Shown: positions 38,025-46,218, numbered from the stretch's first letter. The stretch is 64,000 nt of DNA from Neoasaia chiangmaiensis (GCF_002005465.1 NZ_CP014691.1:1550001-1614000); one strand, 5' to 3'. Program-made: numbers and translations. The notes: a model not told the origin generated them from the sequence alone.

Positions 38025-39164
38025 TCAGTCGTCATTCAGCAGGATGCCACCACGCACGATCACGCGCTCGCCCGCTTGCAGGCCAGAGACAACCCGCACA
38101 TCGTCGCGTTCGTCATAGCTCACGTCCACGTTCCGGCGGCGGAACGTGTGCGGCGCCGTCTCGACAAAGACCGAAATCGTATCGTTGTTCATCAACAGGG
38201 CCGTCTTGGGCACAACGATCTCGGCCGGCTGGGGAATATCGATCACCGCCGTGCCGAACATGTTGGGCTTCAGGGCCATGTCCGGATTGTCACAGGCCAG
38301 CCGCGCGGTCATGCGGCGGGTATCGGCATGCAGCGTCGGGTCCACCGAGAAGATCGTCCCGCGGCAGCTCCTGCCCGGATAGGCATCGAAATCCGCACGC
38401 GCGGTCTCGCCGATCCGCACCTCCCCCATGGCCTCCTCAGGCACCGCCGCCTCGACCCAGACAACGGAAAGGTCGAGCAGGCTGATCTGGACGGTCGTGG
38501 TGTCGCCGATATATTCACCAACACCCATCGTCGTGCTCGCCACCATGCCGTCCACCGGCGAGATCAGCGGCACAAGCCCCTGCCGCGCCAGCTCCGGCCG
38601 CGTATTCAGGGCCGCCAGACGATGCTGGGCCCGCTCCAGTTCGGCCTGGGCCTGCATTTCGTCGTTCCGTGCCGCATCGACGTCCTTTGTCGCGTTGCCG
38701 CCGACGGCCTGCACGCCCTGCGCCCGGTGCAGGACACGATCCGCGTAGCTCAGCTGCGCCTGCGCCTTCGTCTCGTCGGCCACGGCCTGATCGAAATCGC
38801 CCGAGGCGATCTCCGCGAGGATCTGCCCCTTATGGACGGTATCGCCCGGGCGCACGTCGGCCTGAACGATTCGTCCCGTCACCGGCGCCTGCATGTCGAT
38901 CGTCCGCCGGGGCTCCGCCTGCACCGTGGCCGGCACGCTCAGGCCATGCGCCTGAACCCGCGGTCGCACCGGGGCTACGATCAGCCGGCTCATGAGCGGC
39001 GAATCCTCGGCAACCACCAGCGCGCCATCGCGTTTGGTCATCATCGCGGGGGCTGCCGCCTGCGGCAGATGATGGTTCGAGCGCAACAGCGCGACGATCA
39101 AACCGATCAGGACGAGCGCAAGAAGGCCCGCCAGCGCCATGCGGCGCACGCTGTAAGAACGCAT
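38025..39164 (-). CDS. RND efflux periplasmic adaptor (HlyD/CusB type)
   Basis: Membrane-fusion protein linking pump and outer-membrane channel (379 residues). N-terminal anchor MALAGLLALVLIGLIVALL, then barrel-sandwich segments (GLSVPATVQAEPRRTIDM, GRIVQADVRPGDTVHKGQILAEI), a helical hairpin, and the beta-barrel region with VWVEAAVPEEAMGEVRIGE and LKPNMFGTAVIDIP. No His-rich metal-binding tail is seen. First gene of the efflux operon, 33 bp before the pump gene. Confidence 0.9.
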   Translation of the reverse strand: MRSYSVRRMALAGLLALVLIGLIVALLRSNHHLPQAAAPAMMTKRDGALVVAEDSPLMSRLIVAPVRPRVQAHGLSVPATVQAEPRRTIDMQAPVTGRIVQADVRPGDTVHKGQILAEIASGDFDQAVADETKAQAQLSYADRVLHRAQGVQAVGGNATKDVDAARNDEMQAQAELERAQHRLAALNTRPELARQGLVPLISPVDGMVASTTMGVGEYIGDTTTVQISLLDLSVVWVEAAVPEEAMGEVRIGETARADFDAYPGRSCRGTIFSVDPTLHADTRRMTARLACDNPDMALKPNMFGTAVIDIPQPAEIVVPKTALLMNNDTISVFVETAPHTFRRRNVDVSYDERDDVRVVSGLQAGERVIVRGGILLNDD

Positions 39165-39310
39165 GCTTGTTGCGTAGCCTCTCGACCAGGGCCAGAACCG
39201 TACGCGTCTGGCGATACAGATAAATAATGTCCGAATGAAGTCGGCAAGGCTAACTGCCGGAAGCCTGATGGAATGCCAAGAGACTTTGCGTCATTCCATT
39301 GCACATCTTC

Positions 39311-39354
39311 AAAAAAAAGTAATGCTTCTTTCCGAAGGCCCGCATTCTCGCGGG
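39311..39354 (-). terminator. Candidate terminator after the AI-2E family gene
   Basis: On the minus strand CCCGC (39354-39350) pairs with GCGGG (39343-39339), followed by a second small hairpin CTTCGGAAAG and a run of eight T (39318-39311). It lies 23 bp past the stop of the AI-2E family transporter gene. Confidence 0.5.
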
Positions 39355-39376
39355 TTCCCGCCCGGGCGCCCGGCCT

Positions 39377-40630
39377 TCAGTCCGCCTTGACGGGCGCCCC
39401 GATCGTCCGCAACGACCGCGGCCGCACCGGGCCGCCTAGCACGTGGCCGATCGGCGTCAGGGCGTCGATATGATCGCAGAATATCTTGAAGACGGCGAGC
39501 ATCGGCACGGAGAGAAACGCCCCGGCAATGCCCCACATCCAGTCCCAGAACATCAGCGAGGCCATCACCAGCACCGGATTGAGCGTGAAACGCTTGGCCA
39601 GCAGCATCGGCGTGATCGTCTCGCCTTCCAGGATATGGATGCACAGATAGATCGCCGGCGGCACCAGCGCGTACACGAGCGACGGGAAAGAGAAGAGGCC
39701 GACGAAGAAATAGACGACGACGCCCGTCAGCGGCCCGATGATCGGCACATAGTTCAGCAGGAACGCCAGCACGCCCCAGAGCAGCGGGTTCGGCATGCCC
39801 GTCAGCCAGCATTGCAGGAAATTCAGCAGCCCGACCAGCACGTTCATGATGGTGATGGTCGCCAGATAGAGCGAGACATTGCGTTCGATCTGCGTCGCGA
39901 TCTGCACGATGCGCCGCTTGTCCGCGAAAGTGGGCATGATCTCCACGATACGGCGCAACAGGCTGTCGCCTTCCGTCATCAGGAAGAACAGCATCAGCAG
40001 CATGGTCAGGAATTCGCCCATGAAGTTCCGCGTGCCCAGCAGCACGGACGAACCCAGGCTGGTCAGCGCCGCCGAACTGCCGGTTCCGTCCCCATGCGGC
40101 ACGCCGATATGGCGCGGCGTCCCGGACGAGAACACGCTCATCGCGCGATAATAGGCGTTCTGGACGTCAATCAGCGAACCATGCAGGAAAGCCAGCTTGG
40201 TCTGCAATGCCGGCAGGCTCTGCGGCACTTTCGACAGCCACGCCGCCGCCGGCACCGAAATGGCCGTGCCGATACCGGCCACGACGACGAACATCGCCAC
40301 GATCAGCAACAGCGCCGCCAGCGGTTTGGGCACGCGCAGGCGGCCATGCAGCATCCGCATCGGCGCGATCATCAACAGGTTCATGACCGTGGCGAACACG
40401 AACGGCAGGACGATATTGGCCGCGAAGTAGAGCGAATAGAAGACGGCGAGAATCGTCAGGATCAGGACACAGGCATCACGCAGCCCGATCTCATGACGCA
40501 ACATCGCCCGATGGATCAGCCCCGCCTGACGGCGACCATCCGGATCCCCGGGCTGCGGCGCCACCCGCGCTGGGCTTGCCGCCGTCAGCTCAGGATCGAG
40601 CGTGTCATGCAGCGACTGCATCCCGGACAT
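39377..40630 (-). CDS. AI-2E family transporter
   Basis: A 417-residue inner-membrane protein of the AI-2 exporter (TqsA/PerM) family with about eight TM segments. Seen are the paired N-terminal helices (CVLILTILAVFYSLYFAANIVLPF), the long soluble loop (about 130-200), and the C-terminal family core LLWGVLAFLLNYVPIIGPLTG, VYALVPPAIYLCIHILEGETITPMLLAKR and VMASLMFWDWMWGIAGAFLSVPMLA. Start uncertain: ATG at 40630 or 40621, or GTG at 40642. Substrates vary widely in this family, including Na+/H+ exchange, so autoinducer export is not claimed. Divergent from pqqA. Confidence 0.85.
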   Translation of the reverse strand: MSGMQSLHDTLDPELTAASPARVAPQPGDPDGRRQAGLIHRAMLRHEIGLRDACVLILTILAVFYSLYFAANIVLPFVFATVMNLLMIAPMRMLHGRLRVPKPLAALLLIVAMFVVVAGIGTAISVPAAAWLSKVPQSLPALQTKLAFLHGSLIDVQNAYYRAMSVFSSGTPRHIGVPHGDGTGSSAALTSLGSSVLLGTRNFMGEFLTMLLMLFFLMTEGDSLLRRIVEIMPTFADKRRIVQIATQIERNVSLYLATITIMNVLVGLLNFLQCWLTGMPNPLLWGVLAFLLNYVPIIGPLTGVVVYFFVGLFSFPSLVYALVPPAIYLCIHILEGETITPMLLAKRFTLNPVLVMASLMFWDWMWGIAGAFLSVPMLAVFKIFCDHIDALTPIGHVLGGPVRPRSLRTIGAPVKAD

Positions 40631-40682
40631 GGAGGAAACCACTTTCGGTCGGAGGGAAGATAAAGAAAGCCGGACCGTTCTT

Positions 40683-40700
40683 AGACCAACTCCATGGTCT
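40683..40700 (+). promoter_or_regulatory. Inverted repeat upstream of pqqA
   Basis: AGACCA (40683-40688) and TGGTCT (40695-40700) form a perfect 6-bp inverted repeat spaced by 6 bases in the 189-bp gap between the divergent AI-2E family gene and pqqA. It could be an operator or RNA hairpin; no role is known. Confidence 0.3.
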
Positions 40701-40819
40701 TACGAGACAGGATTTCAGCAGTTGCCGCCGAAGTGATGCAATTCTCCAAAAAATGGCTTGATTGTCATCTGCGCCCGCTTCAGGGTCACGCTCGAACCCA
40801 CTTTCGAAGGAGACAGATC

Positions 40820-40900
40820 ATGGCTTGGAACACCCCGAAGGTCACGGAAATCCCGTTGGGCGCGGAAATCAATTCCTATGTCTGCGGCCAGAAGAAGTAA
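40820..40900 (+). CDS. pqqA: PQQ precursor peptide PqqA (detached from pqqBCDE)
   Basis: A 26-residue ribosomal peptide whose Glu and Tyr are cross-linked by PqqE with PqqD and become pyrroloquinoline quinone, the cofactor of periplasmic alcohol, glucose and polyol dehydrogenases in acetic acid bacteria. The sequence MAWNTPKVTEIPLGAEINSY has the E16-x3-Y20 cross-link pair and ends VCGQKK, as known for this group. GAAGGAGA lies 8 bases upstream of the ATG. No pqqB, C, D or E follows; instead a secreted STN-domain protein starts 17 bp later. It is either a second copy or the sole pqqA split from its operon. Confidence 0.92.
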   Translation: MAWNTPKVTEIPLGAEINSYVCGQKK

Positions 40901-40916
40901 GGCTTTCCGCACGACC

Positions 40917-41321
40917 ATGACGCATCGGGCGGCCTTTCCGTCATTGGGACGGAAAGACCGCGCGGTGCGTTGTTCACTGACTATCGCGGTCATGCTGACC
41001 GCCGGCCTGGCGATGGCGCCAGCCGCCTCGGCCGTGACCCGGCCCGCCTGCCGCCTCGATCCCGTCAGCTTCCGATCGCCGACGCAACCGCTGGATCATG
41101 CCCTGCGGCACTTCACCGACCGGACCCATTGCCCCGTTCTGATCGATCCCTCGCTCCTGACAGGGCGGGAAAGCCAGCCCCTCAACGGCGTGTTCGAACC
41201 CGCACAGGCCCTGAAGATGCTGATCGGGCGCAACGATCTGGAATTCGTTCGCGGACAGGATGGCTACCTTGTCCATCCCGTTGTCTATCATCCCGCACAA
41301 CATATGCGCCTGACGGACTGA
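40917..41321 (+). CDS. Secreted stand-alone STN-domain protein
   Basis: A 134-residue exported protein: signal peptide LTIAVMLTAGLAMAPAASA, then one STN (secretin/TonB N-terminal) domain, seen as VSFRSPTQPLDHALRHFTDRT, CPVLIDPSLLTGRESQPLNG and FEPAQALKMLIGRNDLEFV. STN domains normally front TonB-dependent transducers or secretins and contact partner proteins in the periplasm; here nothing follows the domain. The ATG is 17 bp after pqqA, so the two are probably co-transcribed. It converges on the alpha-hydroxyacid dehydrogenase gene with a 6-bp gap. Two cysteines could form a disulfide. Confidence 0.75.
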   Translation: MTHRAAFPSLGRKDRAVRCSLTIAVMLTAGLAMAPAASAVTRPACRLDPVSFRSPTQPLDHALRHFTDRTHCPVLIDPSLLTGRESQPLNGVFEPAQALKMLIGRNDLEFVRGQDGYLVHPVVYHPAQHMRLTD

Positions 41322-41327
41322 CGCGCC

Positions 41328-42485
41328 TCAGACGCGCTGCACGAAGTCCGCCGTCAGATCGGCGATGCGCGACACGCCCAGCATCGCCATCCCCCGATCG
41401 ATATCCTTGCCCAGCAGCCCGATGGCATGTTCAACCCCGGCACGTCCGGCAAGCGCACTGGCATAGAGGAACGGCCGGCCGACCAGCACGGCATCCGCGC
41501 CCAGCGCCAGCGCCGTCAGCACATCGCTGCCCTGCCGGAACCCGCCATCGACCATCACCGCCATCGTCCCGGCCTGCGCCTTGATCTCGGCGAACGCTTC
41601 CAGCGGCGTGATGACATGGTCCAGCAACCGCGCACCATGGTCGGACACGACGATACCATCGACGCCGATCCGCGCCGCGCGCGCCGCATCCTCCGGTCGC
41701 AGGATGCCTTTCAGCACCAGCTTGCCCGGATAGCGCGCGCGGATACGCTCGATATGGTCCCAGGTGAAACCTGACGAACCGCCGACGGCACTCAGTTCAC
41801 GGGAGAAAAGACCCGGACCGTTCCCCGGCCGGATGTTGGCGATGCGCGGCTGGCGAAGGCGGAGAAAATTTCGCCCCGCCGTGCCGAACAGCCAGCGCGG
41901 ATAGAACGCGACGTTGGCCGCCACGCGCAGGCGCGGGCGGATGGGCATGGTGTAGCCGGCGCGTGTTTCCGCCAGACGTTGCGCCGCGACCGGTACGTCC
42001 ACCGTGATCACCATCACCTTGTATCCCGCACGGCTCACACGATCGACCATGCCGTCCACGATCGCCAGGTCGTCCGGCAGATAGGCGGCGAACCATGTCT
42101 CGGGGTTGATCCGGATGACATCTTCCAGCGGCGTGATGGAATTGGCGCTGAGGGAATACGGCACGTTCGCCGCACGCGCCGCCGCCGCTTCCAGACGGTC
42201 GGCATTGTACCGGATCATCGCCGCGCCCCCCGTCGGCGCGATGCCGAAAGGCTGGGCGTAACGATGGCCGAACAACGTAACGCCCGCGTCGCGCTGCGCG
42301 ACATCCCGCAGGCGATAGGGCCGCAGCAGGAGTGAATCGAAAATCCGCCGGTTACGACGCAGGGAAAACTCCTCGCCCGCGCCGTTGCGCACGTATTGAA
42401 AAATCGCCTTGGGCAGGTGACGGCGCGCCGCGCTTTCGAAGTCGTGGAGGGCATATATTCGCTTCAGGCGGCGCGGCATGGCCAT
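41328..42485 (-). CDS. FMN-dependent alpha-hydroxyacid dehydrogenase (LldD-like)
   Basis: A 385-residue FMN TIM-barrel enzyme of the lactate dehydrogenase/glycolate oxidase family that oxidises L-2-hydroxy acids and passes electrons to quinone or oxygen. Seen: YVRNGAGEEFSLRRN, FGIAPTGGAAMIRY, KLVLKGILRPEDA (FMN Lys), the active-site loop VSDHGARLLD with His and Arg, and VMVDGGFRQGSDVLTALALGADAVLVGRP. The loop usually reads SNHGGRQLD, so Asn, Gly and Gln are changed, which may alter substrate choice. GAGAGAAG precedes the ATG. Confidence 0.87.
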   Translation of the reverse strand: MAMPRRLKRIYALHDFESAARRHLPKAIFQYVRNGAGEEFSLRRNRRIFDSLLLRPYRLRDVAQRDAGVTLFGHRYAQPFGIAPTGGAAMIRYNADRLEAAAARAANVPYSLSANSITPLEDVIRINPETWFAAYLPDDLAIVDGMVDRVSRAGYKVMVITVDVPVAAQRLAETRAGYTMPIRPRLRVAANVAFYPRWLFGTAGRNFLRLRQPRIANIRPGNGPGLFSRELSAVGGSSGFTWDHIERIRARYPGKLVLKGILRPEDAARAARIGVDGIVVSDHGARLLDHVITPLEAFAEIKAQAGTMAVMVDGGFRQGSDVLTALALGADAVLVGRPFLYASALAGRAGVEHAIGLLGKDIDRGMAMLGVSRIADLTADFVQRV

Positions 42486-42641
42486 GATTCTTCTCTCGGA
42501 GATGACGATGAAGGTCCTAACCGTTCCCGGGGCGAAGCGGTTCGACTGATCGCGGGAGTTTGTGCTTGCCGAAAGAAATATGAAAAGATTCGTCCAAACG
42601 AGAAAATGGCTTGCATCCAGGGGGAAGGGTCTCTATCAGCG

Positions 42642-42661
42642 GCCCCCTGGCCCAAGGGGGC
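42642..42661 (+). promoter_or_regulatory. Strong hairpin in the speD leader
   Basis: GCCCCC (42642-42647) pairs with GGGGGC (42656-42661) around 8 bases, 41 bp before the speD ATG. It could shape translation or stability of the speD message. No known polyamine riboswitch consensus was recognised. Confidence 0.35.
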
Positions 42662-42702
42662 AATTCTGCCCAACAGGCTGTCTACTGGTTTTGGGGTACG
42701 TG

Positions 42703-43179
42703 ATGAACGCACTTGCTCAACTGGGGATGGTATCGGGACTCCCGAGAGATAACCAGACGATCGCACCGGCTTCCTCTTACGAAGAGGAGCGCAAGGACTA
42801 CTTTATTGAACGTGACGGCGAGCGGTTTGCTGGTCATCATCTGCTGATCGATTTTTGGGACGCGACGAATCTGGACGACCCGTCCAAGATCGATGCGACC
42901 CTGTGCGAAGCAGCGGTGACGGCGGGTGCCACGATCCTGCACAGCCACTTCCACCATTTCACGCCCAATGGCGGCGTGTCGGGCGTGATCGTGCTGGCCG
43001 AAAGCCATATCTCGATCCACACATGGCCCGAACGCAACTTCGCGGCAGTGGACGTTTTCATGTGCGGCGCCTGCGACCCGAATCTGACGATCCCGGTCAT
43101 GCAGCGCCTGTTCCAGGCAGGCCGCGTGGTCGCCGACGAGCAGCGTCGCGGTCGTGAACCGGCTTCGATCGCAGCGTAA
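42703..43179 (+). CDS. speD: S-adenosylmethionine decarboxylase proenzyme
   Basis: Makes decarboxylated SAM, the aminopropyl donor for spermidine. The 158-residue class 1 proenzyme self-cleaves before S101 in LAESHISIHTWPE, turning that Ser into the catalytic pyruvoyl group; FMCGACDP carries the catalytic Cys and HSHFHHF is also conserved. There is an N-terminal extension of roughly 35 residues before the family core (GHHLLIDFWD). The ATG at 42703 is preceded by GGGG; the frame continues upstream without similarity. Partner speE follows after a strong terminator. Confidence 0.93.
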   Translation: MNALAQLGMVSGLPRDNQTIAPASSYEEERKDYFIERDGERFAGHHLLIDFWDATNLDDPSKIDATLCEAAVTAGATILHSHFHHFTPNGGVSGVIVLAESHISIHTWPERNFAAVDVFMCGACDPNLTIPVMQRLFQAGRVVADEQRRGREPASIAA

Positions 43180-43206
43180 TCACGCGCGATTTCCGCTGAA
43201 CGGGAA

Positions 43207-43234
43207 GGCCGGACCGCAGGGTCCGGCCTTTTTT
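43207..43234 (+). terminator. Intrinsic terminator between speD and speE
   Basis: GGCCGGAC (43207-43214) pairs with GTCCGGCC (43221-43228), loop of 6 bases, followed by six T (43229-43234). This is the clearest rho-independent terminator in the window, placed between the two genes of one pathway. Confidence 0.9.
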
Positions 43235-43269
43235 CTTGATGATCGGACAACGAGAAAGAAAGAGGCACG

Positions 43270-44142
43270 ATGTCAGACTCCTGGATCAACGAGACTCTCT
43301 ATCCCGACTGGGGCCAGCGCTTCCGCGTCAAGCGTGAACTGGCGCGTGTCCGCAGCGACTTCCAGGACATCGTGGTGTTCGAAAGCGAATCCCATGGCGG
43401 CGTCCTGGTGCTCGACGGCGCCGTCCAGATCACCGAGCGCGATGAGTTCGTCTACCAGGAGATGCTGACGCACGTTCCGCTTCTCGCCCATCCGGACGCC
43501 CGGCGCGTGCTGATCATCGGCGCGGGCGACGGCGGCGTGCTCAGGCGCGTGCTGCAACACGATACGGTCGAGAAGGCCGTCATGGTCGAGATCGACGGTG
43601 CCGTCATCGAACTCTCCAAAAAGCATCTGCCGGGCATCGCGGGCGACGCCTGGAACGATCCGCGCGCGGACGTCATCGTCGGCGACGGGATCGATTACGT
43701 CGCAAAGGCCGATGACGGCGCCTTCGACGTCATCATCGTCGACTCGACCGATCCGATCGGCGTCGGGGAAGTGTTGTTCACCGACGCGTTCTATCGCGAT
43801 TGCGCGCGCATTCTCTCGAAAGAGGGCCTGATCGTGAACCAGTGCGGCGTGCCGTTCATGCAGGCGGACGAACTGCGTGAGACATCGCTGCGCCGGGCGA
43901 AATTCTTCCCGCATGTCTCGGCTTATGTCGCCGCCGTGCCGACCTATGTGGGCGGCTTCATGACGCTCGGCGTCGCCGCAAAGGGCGAAGCGCCATCCCG
44001 CCAGACGACGGAACAGATCCGCGCCCGCGCCGAGAAAGCCGGCATCCTCGGCACGACGCGTTACTGGACACCGGAGATCCACACGGGCGCCTTCAATCTG
44101 CCGCCCTATATCGCCGAGAACCTGCCGTCGAAAAACGCCTGA
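43270..44142 (+). CDS. speE: Spermidine synthase
   Basis: Transfers the aminopropyl group from decarboxylated SAM to putrescine (290 residues, cytoplasmic). Signatures: LDGAVQITERDEFVYQEML, VLIIGAGDGGVLRRVLQH (nucleotide pocket), MVEIDGAVIELSKKHLP, and VDSTDPIGVGEVLFTDAFY with the catalytic Asp. GAAAGAGG precedes the ATG. The upstream terminator means speE either relies on read-through from speD or has a promoter in the 35-bp gap. Confidence 0.96.
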   Translation: MSDSWINETLYPDWGQRFRVKRELARVRSDFQDIVVFESESHGGVLVLDGAVQITERDEFVYQEMLTHVPLLAHPDARRVLIIGAGDGGVLRRVLQHDTVEKAVMVEIDGAVIELSKKHLPGIAGDAWNDPRADVIVGDGIDYVAKADDGAFDVIIVDSTDPIGVGEVLFTDAFYRDCARILSKEGLIVNQCGVPFMQADELRETSLRRAKFFPHVSAYVAAVPTYVGGFMTLGVAAKGEAPSRQTTEQIRARAEKAGILGTTRYWTPEIHTGAFNLPPYIAENLPSKNA

Positions 44143-44194
44143 AGCCGTTCTCCTGCGGTGGTCACGACAGATCGCCGCAGTTCAGCCGCCGCGC

Positions 44195-44446
44195 CTATCG
44201 TGGCGCCGCGACACAACGATGGTCCCGAAACAGGGCCCATTCCTCACATTCGCGCCCATCCGGCAGGCGGCACATGCCGATCTCCCCCGATGGCGTGTTG
44301 ACCGTCGTCAGATGGCCGCCCTGCCGTATGCAGGAAACGGATGCCGGATTGGCCATGCCGACGGGTCGGTGCTGCGCCGGGGACGCCGCGCAGCCCGATA
44401 GCACAACGGGTCCCGCAAGTGCTGCGGCGCCGATTGTAATCCTCAA
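44195..44446 (-). CDS. DUF333 small lipoprotein
   Basis: An 83-residue exported protein. The lipobox VVLSGC predicts lipid attachment at Cys19; the mature part has GMANPASVSCIRQGG, then GMCRLPDGRECEEWALFRD, the DUF333 (hemolysin-like) pattern. TTG at 44446 overlaps the TGA of the upstream monooxygenase gene (TTGA), suggesting coupled translation. Function unknown. Confidence 0.7.
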   Translation of the reverse strand: MRITIGAAALAGPVVLSGCAASPAQHRPVGMANPASVSCIRQGGHLTTVNTPSGEIGMCRLPDGRECEEWALFRDHRCVAAPR

Positions 44447-44745
44447 GACGAGCGCTTGTTGAAAAACCGCACGCTACGCTGTTCGATCTTCAGATCGCGC
44501 ACCGCGCTGGAGAATTTCTGGAAATGCGGCGTCTGGAGATGCGCATCGAAGCCCGTGCGCCCGGTGTAAACCTCATACAGAACGACGGTATTGCCTTCGT
44601 CCTGCGGCGTCAGCACCGTGAATTCCAGACATCCGGCCTCATCGGCGATCGAACGCTCGCTATCGTAGTAGCACATCTCGAGGAATTTGTCGTACGTCTC
44701 CGGCGTCGTCCCGAATTCGGCGATGATCGTCAGTGTCTCGGCCAT
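44443..44745 (-). CDS. ABM-domain putative quinol monooxygenase
   Basis: A 100-residue protein with the antibiotic-biosynthesis-monooxygenase (dimeric ferredoxin-like) fold, as in YgiN: LTIIAEFGTTPETYDKFLEM, DEAGCLEFTVLTPQDEGNTVVLYEVYTGRTGFDAH (conserved Cys/Phe strand, and YE-Y strand), HLQTPHFQKF. The ATG at 44745 has AGGAG 8 bases upstream. Roles range from quinol oxidation to signal processing (LsrG-like); no substrate can be given. Confidence 0.8.
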   Translation of the reverse strand: MAETLTIIAEFGTTPETYDKFLEMCYYDSERSIADEAGCLEFTVLTPQDEGNTVVLYEVYTGRTGFDAHLQTPHFQKFSSAVRDLKIEQRSVRFFNKRSS

Positions 44746-44860
44746 GATCCCACTCCTTTTGAGGTTGCACCGGCGGCAACGCACGATCGCCGCGTTTCGA
44801 TCCCTTTTTCATGATTGACGCGGCCATGACAAACCTGTCAGAGGAAGACCTTACCGATGA

Positions 44861-45019
44861 CGGGAGAGACTGGCCGCAGGAGGCCGGCGCCGAAGGAGCA
44901 ACCGCCCCGGAAACTCTCAGGCCAAAGGACCGACATCGGCTGGAACTTCTGGAAAGAGGCACGCCCACGCGCGTGCCCGCCGACGGGATAGCGATCTCAG
45001 GCAAACCGACAGAAGGGGC
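44861..45019 (+). promoter_or_regulatory. Tandem glycine riboswitch
   Basis: Two glycine aptamers in series upstream of gcvT. Aptamer 1 starts GGGAGAGAC (44862) and contains GCCGAAGGAGCAACC (44889-44903) and AACTCTCAGGCCAAAGGACC (44912-44931). Aptamer 2 starts GGAACTTCTGGAAAGAGG (44942) and contains GCCGACGGGATAGCGA (44979-44994), CTCAGGCAAACCGACAG and ends GAAGGGG. The short linker between them is usual. In this class glycine binding usually turns on the glycine cleavage operon. The gcvT start is about 36 bp beyond the second aptamer. Confidence 0.93.
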
Positions 45020-45055
45020 AAAGGCGCGTTAACCTCCCAGCGATGGAGTCCGTCA

Positions 45056-46189
45056 TTGTCCGATACGCTTTCCCGCACGCCACTCCATGAACTGCACCTC
45101 GAAAAAGGTGCGAAAATGGTGCCGTTCGCGGGCTACGAGATGCCGTTGCAATATCCGGCCGGCCTGATGGGCGAACACCTGCATACGCGCCAGGCCGCCG
45201 GCCTTTTCGACGTCTCCCATATGGGCCAACTGCGCATCACGGCGAAATCCGGCGACCTGCGGGACGCCGCACTGGCGCTGGAGACGCTGATTCCAGTCGA
45301 CATCGCGGGTCTTGCGCCGAATCGGCAACGTTACGGACTGCTGACGAACGACCGTGGCGGCATCATGGACGATCTGATGATCGCCAATATGGGCGACTGG
45401 CTGTTCGTCGTCGTCAACGCCGCCTGCAAGCAGGCCGACACGGCACATATGGAAGCCGCCCTCGGCGATCGCGTCGTGATCGAACGGCTCGACGACCGCG
45501 CGCTTCTGGCGCTGCAAGGCCCGCAGGCCGTGGATGTCATCGCGCCGCTGTGCCCCGCCGCCGCCGGAATGCGCTTCATGGACGCCATCGAGACGGACGT
45601 GGCCGGTGTGCGCTGCACGCTGACGCGCTCCGGCTATACGGGCGAAGACGGATTCGAACTCGGCATGAAGGCCGACCGGGCGGAAACCGTCGCCCGCGCG
45701 CTGCTCGCCGATGAGCGGGTGCTGCCGATCGGACTCGGCGCGCGCGACAGCCTGCGGCTGGAAGCCGGCCTGTGCCTCTACGGTAACGACCTGGATGAAA
45801 CCACCACGCCGATCGAAGCCAACCTCGCCTGGGCGATGCAGAAGGCCCGGCGCGCCGGCGGCAGCCGCGCGGGTGGCTATCCCGGCGCGGATATCGTGAT
45901 GGCACAGGCCGAACACGGCGTCTCCCGCCGGCGCGTCGGGCTGGGTGCCGAGGGCCGCGCGCCGGTCCGCGCCGGGGCGAAGCTGTTCGCCGATGCCGAA
46001 GGCCGGACGCCGGCCGGCGTCGTGACGTCCGGCGCCTTCGGCCCCAGCGTCAACGCCCCGGTTGCCATGGGTTACGTCGCCACGGAATATGCCACGCCGG
46101 ATACGGCCCTGTTCGCCGAACTGCGCGGCAGGTTCGTGCCGATCCATGTCCGCGCGCTGCCCTTCGTGGCGCCGGGCTTCAAACGATAA
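45056..46189 (+). CDS. gcvT: Glycine cleavage system T protein (aminomethyltransferase)
   Basis: Takes the aminomethyl group from lipoyl-GcvH, releases ammonia and makes methylene-tetrahydrofolate. The 377-residue chain has LHELHLEKGAKMVPFAGYEMPLQY, FDVSHMGQLRI, GIMDDLMI, RSGYTGEDGFEL and GLGARDSLRLEAGLCLYGNDL with folate-site acids. The start appears to be TTG, with GGAG five bases before it and only about 36 bp after the riboswitch; no ATG is available before the conserved part. First gene of gcvT-H-P. Confidence 0.95.
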   Translation: MSDTLSRTPLHELHLEKGAKMVPFAGYEMPLQYPAGLMGEHLHTRQAAGLFDVSHMGQLRITAKSGDLRDAALALETLIPVDIAGLAPNRQRYGLLTNDRGGIMDDLMIANMGDWLFVVVNAACKQADTAHMEAALGDRVVIERLDDRALLALQGPQAVDVIAPLCPAAAGMRFMDAIETDVAGVRCTLTRSGYTGEDGFELGMKADRAETVARALLADERVLPIGLGARDSLRLEAGLCLYGNDLDETTTPIEANLAWAMQKARRAGGSRAGGYPGADIVMAQAEHGVSRRRVGLGAEGRAPVRAGAKLFADAEGRTPAGVVTSGAFGPSVNAPVAMGYVATEYATPDTALFAELRGRFVPIHVRALPFVAPGFKR

Positions 46190-46218
46190 CGCCAACCTTA
46201 CTGCACGGGAACGTTCTC

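Noticed and set aside
34944-39227. A 1427-codon open frame on the + strand opposite the RND efflux genes
   Set aside because: Its protein is a low-complexity Arg/His/Gln/Asp mix with no family features, and the opposite strand holds three clear efflux genes. It is a GC-rich antisense shadow.
44811-45032. A 73-codon open frame before gcvT
   Set aside because: It lies over the tandem glycine riboswitch, whose conserved bases explain the sequence.
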